Shown here: positions 50,393 through 61,204 of the stretch, in pieces
How positions within the stretch are numbered: the stretch's first letter is position 1
How the letters are laid out: every line of letters starts with the position of its first letter
NCBI RefSeq assembly: GCF_902833905.1
Contig: NZ_CADFGP010000016.1
Span: forward strand, 1-64,000
From: Paraburkholderia tuberum STM678
Lineage (GTDB): Bacteria; Pseudomonadota; Gammaproteobacteria; Burkholderiales; Burkholderiaceae
DNA: 64,000 nucleotides
Direction of reading: 5' to 3'
Program-made: the position numbers and the translations under genes
The notes under the pieces: model-generated
What the model was told of the DNA's origin: nothing
What the model saw: only the letters and a program-made list of their open reading frames with translations
Database searches by the model: none

Positions 50393-53384
50393 GTTGACGT
50401 GCTCCTTCGCTGTCGTAGAACACCGGACTCGCGATCTTCGCCGCGATCTGTTTGCCGCTCGCGAGCGGAATCGTGACGGTCGTGCCGATCTTGTCGAGAC
50501 CGCCCTTGACGACCGCCATCGCGATCGAGCGTTGCAGAATCGGGCTGTAATAGCTCGACGTGACGTGCCCGAGCATCGGCGCGGTGTCGCCCTGGAACGG
50601 ACCGGCGACGATCTGCGAGCCCTCGGGTATCACGAACGACGCATCCTCCGCGAGCAGCCCGACCAGTTGCTTGCGTCCCGCCTTCGCGGTGTCCGAGCGG
50701 GCGAGCGAGCGCTTGCCGAGAAAGTCCTTCGACTTCGCGACGAGCCCGCCCATGCCGAGGTCGTGCGGCGTCATCGAGCCGTCCGTATCCTGGCCGACGA
50801 TGATGTAGCCCTTCTCCGCGCGCAGCACGTGCATCGTCTCGGTGCCGTACGGCGTGATGTCGAACTCCGCGCCCGCGGCCATCAACGCTTCCCACACCGC
50901 GCGTCCGACGTTGGCCGGCACGTTCACCTCATACGCGAGTTCGCCCGAGAAGCTGATGCGCATCACGCGCGCCGCCGCGCCCGCGACGGTGCCTTCACGA
51001 TACGTCATGAAAGGAAACGCCGCGTTCGCGAACTCGATGTCGTCGCAGACCTTTTGCAGCACCTTGCGGCTCATCGGGCCGACTACCGCAAAAGTAGCCC
51101 AGTGATCGGTGACCGACGCGAGCCGCACGCGCAGGTCGGGCCATTCGGTTTGCAGCCAGCGTTCGAGCCACGTGAGCACACGCGCCGCGCCGCCGGTGGT
51201 GGTCGTCATCATGTAGTGCTGCTCGGCGAGGCGCACGGTCACGCCGTCGTCGAAGATCATGCCGTTTTCGTCGAGCATCAGGCCGTAGCGGCACTTGCCG
51301 ACTTCGAGCTTGGTCCACGGATTCGTGTACACCCAGTTCAACAGTTTCGCGGAATCGGGGCCCTGAATATCGATCTTGCCTAGCGTCGACGCATCGAGGA
51401 TGCCGACGCTCGTGCGCACCGCGAGCGCTTCGCGCGCAACCGCCGCGTGCAGATCCTCGCCCGCTTTCGGGTAATACCACGGACGCTTCCAGTTGCCGAC
51501 GTCCTCGAACGCCGCGCCGTGTTCCACGTGCCATTCGTGCACCGCCGTCTTGCGCACCGGATCGAGCAATTCGCCCAATTCCCGGCCGGCGAAAGTGCCG
51601 AACGTGACCGGCGTGTAGTTCGGCCGGAACGTCGTCGTGCCGGTCTCGGGAATGGTCTTACCGAGCGCCTGGGCGAGAATCGCCATGCCGTTGATGTTGC
51701 CGAGCTTGCCCTGGTCGGTGCCGAAGCCCATCGCGGTGTAGCGCTTCACGTGTTCGACGGATTCGAAGCCTTCGCGCGCCGCGAGGAAGATATCGGCCGC
51801 CGCGACGTCGTTCTGGAAATCGACGAACTGCTTGGGCCCGCGCGTGGCCAACTCGCGTCCGCCGACGAGCCACAGCGGTTCCAGATTCGTTTCGCTCAGT
51901 TCGGCGACCTGCACCGGCTTTGGCCGCGCGACGATGTGCCCGGCGGCGCGCGCCGCTTCGACGCCGGCGTCGAGCGCGAAGCGGATGCCCTGGCCGAGCG
52001 TGAAGTCGCCCGCGCAGGCGCCGACGCTGGTCTCAGGCTGGACCGCCTTGCCCGGCACGAAGCAGGCCTTGTCGTCATGCCAATGGGCCTTGCCGCCCGA
52101 CTGCGCGAACAGATGCAGCACTGGGCTCCAGCCACCCGACATCGCGAGCAGATCGCACGGCAGTTGGCCCTGCTGAGCGGTGATTTGCCCTTTCGCATAC
52201 GAGGCGAGCGACACCGACGCGACGCGCAGCTTGCCATGCGCCGCCGTGACGACCGTGCCGTTCAGCACCTTGATGCCATGGCGGCGCGCGAGCGCGGGCA
52301 GCGTGCCCTTCGATTCGCCCGCGCGCGGATCGATGACGCTCACCTGCGCGCCGGCCGCTTTCAGGTCGAGCGCGCATTGATAGCCGTCGTCGTTGTTCGT
52401 GAACACGATCGCATTGCGTCCCGGCAGTACCGCATACCGATGCAGATAGCTCGACACCGCCGACGCGAGCATCACGCCAGGCAGATCGTTGTTGCCGAAC
52501 ACGATCGGCCGTTCATGCGCGCCGGTCGCGAGAATCACGCGTTTCGCGCGGATCTTCCACAGCAGTTCGCGCGTGCCCTTGCGCTGCGACACGGGCAGAT
52601 GATCGGTCAGGCGCTGGGTGACCGTGACGAGATTGTGGTCCTGATAGCCGAACGCGGTGCTGCGGCTCAGGATCTTCACATCGGGCAACCGCCGCAATTC
52701 GTCCTCGATTTTCTGCACCCACCGCAGCGCGGGCTTGCCGTCGATCTCCGCGCCGCAGGACAGCAGCGAGCCGCCCAGCTCGGGCTGATCGTCGACGAGC
52801 GTCACGCGCGCGCCGGACAAGGCCGCCGCGTGCGCGGCCGCGAGCCCGGTCGGGCCGCCGCCGACGACCAGCACGTCGCAATGCGCGAAGCACTTGTCGT
52901 AGCGGTCCGCGTCGCGCTGTCGCGGCGCGGTGCCGAGGCCGGCCGCGTCGCGAATCGCTTCCTCGTACTTCAGCCAGAGTTTGCGCGGCCACATGAAGGT
53001 CTTGTAGTAGAAGCCCGCCGGAATGAAGCGCGCGATCTTCTGGTTGATCGCCATGCGGTCCTTCTCGATGCTCGGTTTCGCGTTCACGCTGCTCGCGACG
53101 AGCCCCTGGTACAACTCCACTTCGGTGGCGCGCGCGTTCGGCACCGTATAGGCGCCGGTCTCGAGCTGCACGACCGCGTTCGGCTCCTCGACGCCCGCGG
53201 TCACGATGCCGCGCGGCCGATGATATTTCCAGCTGCGCGCGACGAAATGCATGCCGTTCGCGAGCAATGCGGACGCGAGCGTATCGCCTTGATAACCCTG
53301 ATACTCGACGCCGTTGAACGTGAAGCTCAGCGCGATCGCGCGATTGATGCGCCCGCCGGTCGGGAGTCGGTCTTTCTGGCTCAT
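50382..53384 (-). CDS. soxA: Sarcosine oxidase, alpha subunit
   Basis: The 1000-residue subunit of the enzyme that oxidises sarcosine to glycine, with hydrogen peroxide and 5,10-methylene-THF (or formaldehyde) as products. Order of domains: an N-terminal 2Fe-2S-like fold (TFNGVEYQGYQGDTLASALL), a pyridine-nucleotide flavoprotein domain (VLVVGGGPTGLAAAHAAALS near 175) and a C-terminal aminomethyltransferase (GcvT) domain from about residue 600 that binds folate (ELAYEVNVPANVGRAVW). The start at 53384 overlaps the soxD stop by 4 bases, so translation is coupled. Confidence 0.94.
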   Translation of the reverse strand: MSQKDRLPTGGRINRAIALSFTFNGVEYQGYQGDTLASALLANGMHFVARSWKYHRPRGIVTAGVEEPNAVVQLETGAYTVPNARATEVELYQGLVASSVNAKPSIEKDRMAINQKIARFIPAGFYYKTFMWPRKLWLKYEEAIRDAAGLGTAPRQRDADRYDKCFAHCDVLVVGGGPTGLAAAHAAALSGARVTLVDDQPELGGSLLSCGAEIDGKPALRWVQKIEDELRRLPDVKILSRSTAFGYQDHNLVTVTQRLTDHLPVSQRKGTRELLWKIRAKRVILATGAHERPIVFGNNDLPGVMLASAVSSYLHRYAVLPGRNAIVFTNNDDGYQCALDLKAAGAQVSVIDPRAGESKGTLPALARRHGIKVLNGTVVTAAHGKLRVASVSLASYAKGQITAQQGQLPCDLLAMSGGWSPVLHLFAQSGGKAHWHDDKACFVPGKAVQPETSVGACAGDFTLGQGIRFALDAGVEAARAAGHIVARPKPVQVAELSETNLEPLWLVGGRELATRGPKQFVDFQNDVAAADIFLAAREGFESVEHVKRYTAMGFGTDQGKLGNINGMAILAQALGKTIPETGTTTFRPNYTPVTFGTFAGRELGELLDPVRKTAVHEWHVEHGAAFEDVGNWKRPWYYPKAGEDLHAAVAREALAVRTSVGILDASTLGKIDIQGPDSAKLLNWVYTNPWTKLEVGKCRYGLMLDENGMIFDDGVTVRLAEQHYMMTTTTGGAARVLTWLERWLQTEWPDLRVRLASVTDHWATFAVVGPMSRKVLQKVCDDIEFANAAFPFMTYREGTVAGAAARVMRISFSGELAYEVNVPANVGRAVWEALMAAGAEFDITPYGTETMHVLRAEKGYIIVGQDTDGSMTPHDLGMGGLVAKSKDFLGKRSLARSDTAKAGRKQLVGLLAEDASFVIPEGSQIVAGPFQGDTAPMLGHVTSSYYSPILQRSIAMAVVKGGLDKIGTTVTIPLASGKQIAAKIASPVFYDSEGARQHVE

Positions 53385-53716
53385 GATGCTTTGCCCTCTT
53401 GTGCCTTTACCTGTGCGTTTGCTGCCTGTGTATCGGTACTGTCCAGCGCCAGCAACGGACGCTCGAACGTCTGATAGCCCTGGAACGCATAGCTGACGGT
53501 GTCGCGCTGCGCCTTGAACCAGCGGCGGCAGCCCTGCGTGTGGAACCATTGCTCGCGATGCACGCCGCGCGGGTTCTTGCGCATGAAAAGGTAGTCGCCC
53601 CATTCTTTGTCGGTGAGCTTGTCCGTGTCGAGCGGGCGGGCGATGTCCGCCTCGCCGCCGCACGAGAATTCGGTTTCGGCGCGGGGACCGCACCAAGGGC
53701 ATTCGATCAGCAGCAT
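53381..53716 (-). CDS. soxD: Sarcosine oxidase, delta subunit
   Basis: The 111-residue protein has the SoxD zinc site, with the N-terminal MLLIECPWCGPRAETEFSCG pair of cysteines and a later cysteine in FHTQGCRRWFKA, and the family phrase YLFMRKNPRGVHREQWFH. The C-terminal 20 residues are a variable tail. It lies between soxB (17 bases) and soxA (4-base overlap). Confidence 0.93.
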   Translation of the reverse strand: MLLIECPWCGPRAETEFSCGGEADIARPLDTDKLTDKEWGDYLFMRKNPRGVHREQWFHTQGCRRWFKAQRDTVSYAFQGYQTFERPLLALDSTDTQAANAQVKAQEGKAS

Positions 53717-53733
53717 CTGTGTCTCCTTGTCGA

Positions 53734-54978
53734 CTAGTGGGCCACGGCGGCAGCGCCATGCTCATCGATCAGATGACCGGTATAGAACCGGTCCAGCGAA
53801 AACGGCGCGTTCAACGGATGGGGTTCGTCCTTCGCGATCGTGTGCGCATAGACCCATCCCGAGCCGGGCGTCGCCTTGAAGCCGCCCGTTCCCCAACCGC
53901 AGTTGAAATACAGCCCCTTCACATCGGTCTTGCTGATGATCGGGCACGCGTCCGGCGACACGTCGACGATGCCGCCCCACTGCCGGTTCATCCGCACGCG
54001 GGAAAACACCGGGAACATTTCGACGATCGCCTCGAGCGTGCCCTCGATGACCTGGAAGCTGCCGCGCTGCCCAAATCCGGTGTACTGATCGACGCCCGCG
54101 CCGATCACGAGATCGCCCTTGTCGGACTGGCTGATATACGCGTGGACCGCATTCGACATCACGACCGTGTTGACGACCGGCTTGATCGGCTCCGACACCA
54201 GCGCCTGCAACGGATGGCTTTCGAGCGGCAGCCGCACGCCGGCCATGTCGGCGAGCGTCGACGTGTTGCCGGCCGCGACCACCGCGACCTTCTTCGCCTT
54301 GATGAAACCCTTCGTCGTGTCGACGCCCGTCACCTGGCTGCCGTCGCGGCGAATGCCGACGACCTGGCAGTTCTGCACGATATCGACGCCGGCCTGATCG
54401 GCGCCGCGCGCGAAGCCCCACGCCACCGCATCGTGCCGCGCCACGCCGCCGCGCCGCTGGATCGATGCGCCGAGCACCGGGTAGCGGCTGTTCAGATTGA
54501 TGGTCGGCTCGAGTTCCTTGATCTGCGCGGGCGTGAGAAATTCGGCGTCGACGCCGTTCAGGCGGTTCGCGTTGACGCGGCGTTCGGTGTCGCGCACGTC
54601 CTGCAGCGTATGCGCGAGATTCATCACGCCGCGCTGGCTGAACATCACGTTGTAGTTCAAATCCTGCGCGAGCCCTTCCCACAGCTTCATCGCCTTCTCG
54701 TAGAGCGCGGCGGATTCGTCCCACAGGTAGTTCGACCGCACGATCGTCGTATTGCGCGCGGTGTTGCCGCCGCCGATCCAGCCCTTCTCGAGCACCGCGA
54801 CATTGCGCACGCCATGCTCCTTCGCGAGGTAGTACGCGGTCGCGAGACCGTGCCCGCCGCCGCCGACGATCACGACGTCGTATTCACGTTTAGGCTCGGG
54901 GCTGCGCCATTGCCGCTCCCAGTTCTCGTGATACGACATCCCGTTGCGTAGCAGGCTGAATATCGAATAGCGGCTCAT
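53734..54978 (-). CDS. soxB: Sarcosine oxidase, beta subunit
   Basis: The flavin-bearing subunit that carries out the sarcosine oxidation. The 414-residue protein has the FAD Rossmann motif VVIVGGGGHGLATAYYLAKE (residues 35-54), KGWIGGGNTARNTTIVRSNY near the covalent-flavin region and a C-terminal CGWGTGGFKATPGSGW. It is the first sox gene, 39 bases downstream of sdaA in one transcript: sdaA-soxB-soxD-soxA-soxG. Confidence 0.95.
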   Translation of the reverse strand: MSRYSIFSLLRNGMSYHENWERQWRSPEPKREYDVVIVGGGGHGLATAYYLAKEHGVRNVAVLEKGWIGGGNTARNTTIVRSNYLWDESAALYEKAMKLWEGLAQDLNYNVMFSQRGVMNLAHTLQDVRDTERRVNANRLNGVDAEFLTPAQIKELEPTINLNSRYPVLGASIQRRGGVARHDAVAWGFARGADQAGVDIVQNCQVVGIRRDGSQVTGVDTTKGFIKAKKVAVVAAGNTSTLADMAGVRLPLESHPLQALVSEPIKPVVNTVVMSNAVHAYISQSDKGDLVIGAGVDQYTGFGQRGSFQVIEGTLEAIVEMFPVFSRVRMNRQWGGIVDVSPDACPIISKTDVKGLYFNCGWGTGGFKATPGSGWVYAHTIAKDEPHPLNAPFSLDRFYTGHLIDEHGAAAVAH

Positions 54979-55017
54979 CGTCGTTCCTTTGCGGTTTTGC
55001 AGATGCGGTGTAGCGGT

Positions 55018-56412
<1,395 letters not shown>

Positions 56413-56589
56413 GGCGTGCCTCGTGCGTTGTGTCTTGCGTGTTGCGATGGCCGGAAGCGCTTCGACTCGACTCATGCGCCCGGACGGAATGTGCGTCTAT
56501 TGCACCGCACGCCGGGCCGGATCGATAGAATAAAAACGGCATCGCAATGGGATGGCGTCGTCAGGTGAACCGCCAGGCGGGTCTTCCGG

Positions 56590-56623
56590 CGCATTTGCGA
56601 TGACTTGGGACGCATTTGCGACA
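56590..56623. promoter_or_regulatory. 21-bp-spaced direct repeat between sdaA and the divergent regulator
   Basis: The 11-mer CGCATTTGCGA occurs at 56590-56600 and 56611-56621, exactly 21 bp apart. In the CGACA frame used for choX and choV the copies read TTGCGATG (56595-56602) and TTGCGACA (56616-56623). The surrounding 324-base region (56413-56736) holds no gene. The site is 178 bases from sdaA and 114 bases from the regulator start, well placed for either. Confidence 0.6.
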
Positions 56624-56736
56624 GGCGGCCCGATTGCGGCCGGCAATGCTGAAGGTCCGTGGTGCTATCCTCGCTTCACCGTTTCGGTCAACGTTCGTTC
56701 CTCTTTCGCCGTTCTTTTCACCGACCCGCCGCGCGC

Positions 56737-57819
56737 ATGAATTCCGCTGAAACGCTTGCCCCTCCCTCACTCGACACAGCCACGAAGCAGCGCATCCGCT
56801 TCGGCATTGTCCTGCTGCCGAACTTCACGCTGACCGCATTCGCGGGTTTCGTCGACCTGCTGCGCCTGTCCGCCGACGAAGGCGACTTCAGCAAGCCGGT
56901 GCGCTGTTCGTGGAGCGTGATCGGGGAAACCCTGGCCCCGGTGCGGGCGAGTTGCGGCATCCAGATCACGCCGTGGGAAACCTTCGAGACCGCCGGGAAG
57001 TTCGACTACGTGGTGGTGGTCGGCGGACTGCTGCACTCGGGGCCGGCCGCGAGCGAGGCGACGCTCGCGTTCATCCGCCGCGTCGCCGCCCGCGACGCGA
57101 CGCTGGTCGGCATGTGCACCGGCGTGTTCTCGCTGATGCGCGCGGGCGTGCTCGACGGCCATCGGATCTGCGTGAGCTGGTTTCACTACTGGGATTTCAT
57201 CGAGCGCTTTCCGTCGGTCGACGAACAGATGCTGGTCGCCGACCGGCTGTTCGTGATCGACCGGCGGCGCATCACCTGTTCCGGCGGCCGCGCGTCGATC
57301 GACGTCGCCGCCGCGATCCTGCTGCGTCATTTCGAAACCGCCACGGTGCAGAAGGCGCTGCGCATCCTGCTCGTCGACGACCTGCAGAAAGGCAACGCGC
57401 CGCAGCCTCATCCCCCCGGTCTCGCGCCGGCCTCGCATCCGAAGGTCAAGCGCGCGATCCTGCTGATGGAGCAGCACGTGGGCCGCGCGCTGCCGCTCGA
57501 CCAACTGGCGGGCAAGCTCGATCTGTCGCCGCGTCAGCTCGAACGGCTGTTCAAGGCACAGACCGGCAAGGCGCCGCAGGCCTACGCGAAGCAGGTGCGC
57601 CTGCGCACCGCCGCGTGGTTGTTGACGAGCTCAGACAAAACCGTCGCCGATATCGCGTCGAGCTGCGGCTTTTCGGACGCCTCGCACCTGGGACGGGAAT
57701 TTCGCAAACAGTTCGGCGTGCCGCCGATGATGTATCGCGAACAGCGCGGCACGGCGGAGCAAGCCGACGACGGCTCGTGCTACGACGAAACGTTTCCGGG
57801 CCGCGCGCAGGCGATCTGA
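56737..57819 (+). CDS. GlxA-family AraC regulator, SouR-like
   Basis: The 360-residue protein has a DJ-1/PfpI-like ligand domain (FGIVLLPNFTLTAFAGFVDL; MCTGVFSLMRAGVL) and an AraC-type DNA-binding domain (LDQLAGKLDLSPRQLERLFK; SCGFSDASHLGREFRKQFGV). It is divergent from sdaA-soxBDAG, the position expected for a sarcosine-responsive activator such as Pseudomonas SouR; I infer the role from this context, not from residues. No good ribosome site precedes the ATG at 56737, and a start at 56659 cannot be excluded. Confidence 0.8.
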   Translation: MNSAETLAPPSLDTATKQRIRFGIVLLPNFTLTAFAGFVDLLRLSADEGDFSKPVRCSWSVIGETLAPVRASCGIQITPWETFETAGKFDYVVVVGGLLHSGPAASEATLAFIRRVAARDATLVGMCTGVFSLMRAGVLDGHRICVSWFHYWDFIERFPSVDEQMLVADRLFVIDRRRITCSGGRASIDVAAAILLRHFETATVQKALRILLVDDLQKGNAPQPHPPGLAPASHPKVKRAILLMEQHVGRALPLDQLAGKLDLSPRQLERLFKAQTGKAPQAYAKQVRLRTAAWLLTSSDKTVADIASSCGFSDASHLGREFRKQFGVPPMMYREQRGTAEQADDGSCYDETFPGRAQAI

Positions 57820-57850
57820 ATCCGCGCGGCATGCGAGGCCGCGGCACCCG

Positions 57851-58843
57851 CTACTCCGGCATGCGCCGCTCGACGCTCGGCGCATGTCCGAACTGCGCGC
57901 GATAGGCCTTGCTGAAATGACACGGAGAATGAAAACCGCACACCATGGTCACGCGCGCGATCGACGCATCGGTATTGCGCAGCAGATCGCGCGCGCGGCG
58001 CAGCCGCAAGCTCAGGTAGTAATGCGTCGGCGACACGTTCAGGAATAGCTTGAACATCCGTTGCAAATGACGCTGCGACAGGTTGACGAGCCGGGCGAGT
58101 TCGTCGAGCGATAGCGGCTCCTCGATGTTCGCTTCCATCAGCCGCACCACTTCGATCAGTTCGGTGCGCGACAGGCCGACCCGCGCGTCGACCGGAATGT
58201 GCTGGTAATCGGTCGAGCCGCGAATCCGCTCGACGATGAATTGCTCGGACACCTGCGCGGCCACCGAGGCCCCCAGCCGCATGCCCACCAGATGCAGCAT
58301 CAGATCGAGCGGCGCGGTTCCGCCGGTGCAGGTCAGCCGGTCGCGGTCGATCACGAACAGTTCGTCGTCGAAATGCACATGCGGATAGCGCTGGTGCAAC
58401 GGCGACATGTCCTCCCAATGCACGGTCGCGCGATAGCCGTCGAGCAGCCCGGCCGCGAGCAGCGCATACGGACCCGTGCAGATCCCGCCGAGCGGCACGC
58501 GGTGCGCGGCCGCCTCGCGCAGCAGCGCGATCACCGCGTCGTTCACATACTCGCGCACGTGCCAGCCCGCGCACACGAACAGCAGGTCCGGCATGCCGGC
58601 CTCGGCGAGCGTGGTGGTCGGTTTCACCGTGATGCCGTTGCTCGCGCGCGCCGGCTCGCCGTCCGGCGTGATCACGGACCACCGGTAGTGCTGCGCGCGG
58701 CCCACGTAGTTCGCCATGCGCAGCACCTCGACCGCGCTCGTGAACGCGATCATCGAGAAGTTCGGCAGCGTCAGGAAGCCGACGTGCGCGACGGCGCACA
58801 GCCGCGCATCGGCTTCGGCGGAGGCGATTGCGTCGCGCTTCAT
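57851..58843 (-). CDS. GlxA-family AraC regulator, GbdR-like, in the choVW operon
   Basis: The 330-residue protein has the same plan as GbdR: ligand domain (LPNFSMIAFTSAVEVLRMAN; GICTGPYALLAAGLLDGYRA) and DNA-binding domain (LDELARLVNLSQRHLQRMFK; FHSPCHFSKAYRAQFGHAPS). Its second half is close to GbdR in wording, more so than the regulator at 56737. It is 20 bases downstream of the choW stop on the same strand, so it is the third gene of choV-choW-regulator and probably controls that operon. It could be a CdhR/carnitine-type or a choline-type sensor; the ligand is unknown. Confidence 0.82.
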   Translation of the reverse strand: MKRDAIASAEADARLCAVAHVGFLTLPNFSMIAFTSAVEVLRMANYVGRAQHYRWSVITPDGEPARASNGITVKPTTTLAEAGMPDLLFVCAGWHVREYVNDAVIALLREAAAHRVPLGGICTGPYALLAAGLLDGYRATVHWEDMSPLHQRYPHVHFDDELFVIDRDRLTCTGGTAPLDLMLHLVGMRLGASVAAQVSEQFIVERIRGSTDYQHIPVDARVGLSRTELIEVVRLMEANIEEPLSLDELARLVNLSQRHLQRMFKLFLNVSPTHYYLSLRLRRARDLLRNTDASIARVTMVCGFHSPCHFSKAYRAQFGHAPSVERRMPE

Positions 58844-58863
58844 GGACGTATCGAATCAGGCCA

Positions 58864-59766
58864 TCAACCGTGTTGCGCCGCCGGCTCGCGGCGCACTTTC
58901 ATCGCATTGCGCAAACCGGCGAACAGGGGCGCGCGTACCTTGCCCGGCGCCCGGCCGAAGCTCTCGGTGATGCGGTCCAGAATGATCGCCAGCATCACGA
59001 CCGACATCCCGCTTTCGAAGCCGAGTCCGATATCGAGCCGCTGGATGCTCGCGAGTACGTCGTTTCCAAGGCCGCCCGCGCCGACCATCGACGCGATGAT
59101 CACCATCGACAGCGCCATCATGATGGTCTGGTTCACGCCGGTCATGATCGACGGCAGCGCGTTCGGAAACTGCACCTTGTACAGCAGTTGCCACGGCGTG
59201 CAGCCGAACGCCTGTCCCGCTTCGACGATTTCGCGATTCACGTGCTTGATGCCGAGCGCGGTCAGACGCACCGCGGGCGGCATCGCGAAGATCACCGTCG
59301 ACAGGATGCCCGGCACGCGGCCGAGACCGAACAGCATCGCGGCCGGAATCAGGTAGACGAACGCGGGCATCGTCTGCATCAGATCGAGCACCGGGCGCAC
59401 GATCATTTCGATGGCGCGGCTCTTCGCCGTCCAGATGCCGAGCGGCACGCCGAGCACGAGACTGATCACCGTCGATGACAGCGTGAGGCCGAGCGTGATC
59501 ACCATCTGATCCCAGAAGCCGGTGCCGTAGATCAGCAGCAGCGCCGCCAGCGTGAACAGCGCGAAGCGCCAGCCGACGCGCCACAAGCCGATGCCGACGA
59601 AAAACGCCATCAGCGCCCACATCGGCACGGCCTGCAAACCGTGCTCGACCGCCGCGGCGAAACTCTCGATGACCTTGCCGATCGTGTCGAAGGTCTGCGC
59701 GTCGTGATCGAGCAGGTAGTGAACGCCGTGATCGACCCACGCGCCAACTGGAATGACTTCAGACAT
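58864..59766 (-). CDS. choW: Choline/glycine betaine ABC transporter permease
   Basis: The 300-residue membrane protein has an N-terminal hydrophilic tail, about six membrane helices and the ProW-type EAA loop (REIVEAGQAFGCTPWQLLYK) that docks on the ATPase. WxxG-rich osmolyte-permease text such as GVPLGIWTAKSRAIEMIVRP is present. It overlaps the ATPase gene by 8 bases. The substrate-binding protein is not in this operon; choX at 34068 is the likely partner. Confidence 0.92.
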   Translation of the reverse strand: MSEVIPVGAWVDHGVHYLLDHDAQTFDTIGKVIESFAAAVEHGLQAVPMWALMAFFVGIGLWRVGWRFALFTLAALLLIYGTGFWDQMVITLGLTLSSTVISLVLGVPLGIWTAKSRAIEMIVRPVLDLMQTMPAFVYLIPAAMLFGLGRVPGILSTVIFAMPPAVRLTALGIKHVNREIVEAGQAFGCTPWQLLYKVQFPNALPSIMTGVNQTIMMALSMVIIASMVGAGGLGNDVLASIQRLDIGLGFESGMSVVMLAIILDRITESFGRAPGKVRAPLFAGLRNAMKVRREPAAQHG

Positions 59767-60934
59767 GAGAACCTCGATGGCGCGTGAGAACGTTCAGCAC
59801 GTTCGTCTTGTTGACCGAACCGCAGTACGAGCCGTCCGCTTCGACGACCGGCAGCGGCGCGCGGCTCGCCACCACGCGCGCGACCACGTCGTCGAGCGGC
59901 GCGCTGCGGCGGATGCATTCGATCTGGTTGAGCTGCGGCGACGCGCTGCCCGTCGCATCGCGGCACACGAAGCCGCGAATCCGGCGCTCGCTATCGAGCA
60001 CGAACGCGTAGTCGGCGCTGCCGTTGAGCGTCGCGGCGACGCTCGACGCATCGATCTGCGGCGCGTGCATCAGCGGCACGTCGTCGGTCTGCATCAGATC
60101 GCCGGCCGTCAGATAGCGGCTCGTGTCGATGCCTTCGAAGAACGCTCGCACGTAGTCGTCGGCCGGGTTCTTGATGATTTCGCGCGGCGTTCCGATCTGC
60201 ACCACACGGCCGCCTTCCATGATCGCGATGCGCGTGCCGATGCGCATCGCCTCCTCGAGATCGTGCGACACGAACAGGATCGTGCGCTGCTGCTCGCGTT
60301 GCAGATCGAGCAGCACGTTCTGCATCTCCTTGCGCTTGAGCGGATCGAGCGCGGAGAACGCCTCGTCCATGATCATCAGCGACGGGTTGACCGCGAGCGC
60401 GCGCGCGAGCCCGACGCGCTGCTGCATGCCGCCCGACAACTCGGCCGGCAGTTTCTGCGCGAACGGTGCAAGGCCGACCTGTTCGAGCACCGTCAGCGCC
60501 CGCGCCTCGCGCTCCTTGCGGCCGACGCCCGCGACTTCGAGGCCGAACGCCGCGTTGGCCAGCACGTTGCGCTGCGGCATCAGCGCGAAGGACTGGAACA
60601 CCATGCTCATGTCCTTGCGGCGCAGCGCGGTCAGCTCGGCGCGCGGCACGCCCGCGACATCGCGGCCGTCGATCAGCACCTTGCCGGCGCTGGGCTCGAC
60701 GAGCCGATTGATCAGGCGAATCAGCGTCGACTTGCCCGAGCCGGACAGGCCCATCAGCACGAAGATCTCGCCCTCGCGAACCTCGAACGACGCGTTGTGG
60801 ACGCCGACGATCTGACCGGTGCGGGCAAACACCTCTTCTTTCGTGGCGCCGCTGGCCAGCATCGCGAGCGCCTGTTTCGGGTTGCTGCCGAACACCTTGC
60901 ACAGCCCTTCGACCACGACCTTGGGGGAATTCAT
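59759..60934 (-). CDS. choV: Choline/glycine betaine ABC transporter ATP-binding protein
   Basis: The 391-residue ATPase has Walker A (GLSGSGKST, residues 62-70), the signature LSGGMQQRVGLARAL and Walker B (LMIMDEAFSALD), followed by a C-terminal pair of CBS domains (SADYAFVLDSERRIRGFVCR onward) that in OpuA/ProV proteins sense ionic strength. The N-terminal GSNPKQALAMLASGATKEEV helix is the ProV-specific extension. Start at 60934 (MNSPKVVVEG) with GAGAG upstream. First gene of choV-choW-regulator; its leader carries the CGACA direct repeat at 61015-61043. Confidence 0.93.
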   Translation of the reverse strand: MNSPKVVVEGLCKVFGSNPKQALAMLASGATKEEVFARTGQIVGVHNASFEVREGEIFVLMGLSGSGKSTLIRLINRLVEPSAGKVLIDGRDVAGVPRAELTALRRKDMSMVFQSFALMPQRNVLANAAFGLEVAGVGRKEREARALTVLEQVGLAPFAQKLPAELSGGMQQRVGLARALAVNPSLMIMDEAFSALDPLKRKEMQNVLLDLQREQQRTILFVSHDLEEAMRIGTRIAIMEGGRVVQIGTPREIIKNPADDYVRAFFEGIDTSRYLTAGDLMQTDDVPLMHAPQIDASSVAATLNGSADYAFVLDSERRIRGFVCRDATGSASPQLNQIECIRRSAPLDDVVARVVASRAPLPVVEADGSYCGSVNKTNVLNVLTRHRGSHV

Positions 60935-61014
60935 CGAGTGCTCTCCTCGCTTGCGGACGTCCGTCCGCGCTGTGCCTACATAGTTGCCAGAAAAAAGTGC
61001 GGCTAACCGACTAA

Positions 61015-61043
61015 TTCCGACAACCACATGAGGAAATGCGACA
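61015..61043. promoter_or_regulatory. 21-bp-spaced CGACA direct repeat upstream of choV
   Basis: TTCCGACA (61015-61022) and ATGCGACA (61036-61043) are exactly 21 bp apart, 81-109 bases upstream of the choV start. The second copy is identical to that upstream of choX. Confidence 0.55.
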
Positions 61044-61183
61044 CCCGGCCATGTCGTGGACGCTCGGCGCGGCGAGCAAACCCTTGGGAGAACGTTGTGG
61101 GAGAAAGGATTGACGCGGGTTGGCCCGCGCGCGGAGCGTGTCGCGACATAGCAAGCGGCGCTCCCGGACGGCGGCGGGCGCGA

Positions 61184-61200
61184 GGCGCCTGAGAGGCGCC
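61184..61200. repeat. GC stem-loop downstream of mbfA
   Basis: GGCGCC-TGAGA-GGCGCC lies 5 bases beyond the mbfA stop. It can fold as a 6-bp stem and may end transcription, but no T-run follows on either strand. Confidence 0.35.
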
Positions 61201-61204
61201 GGGT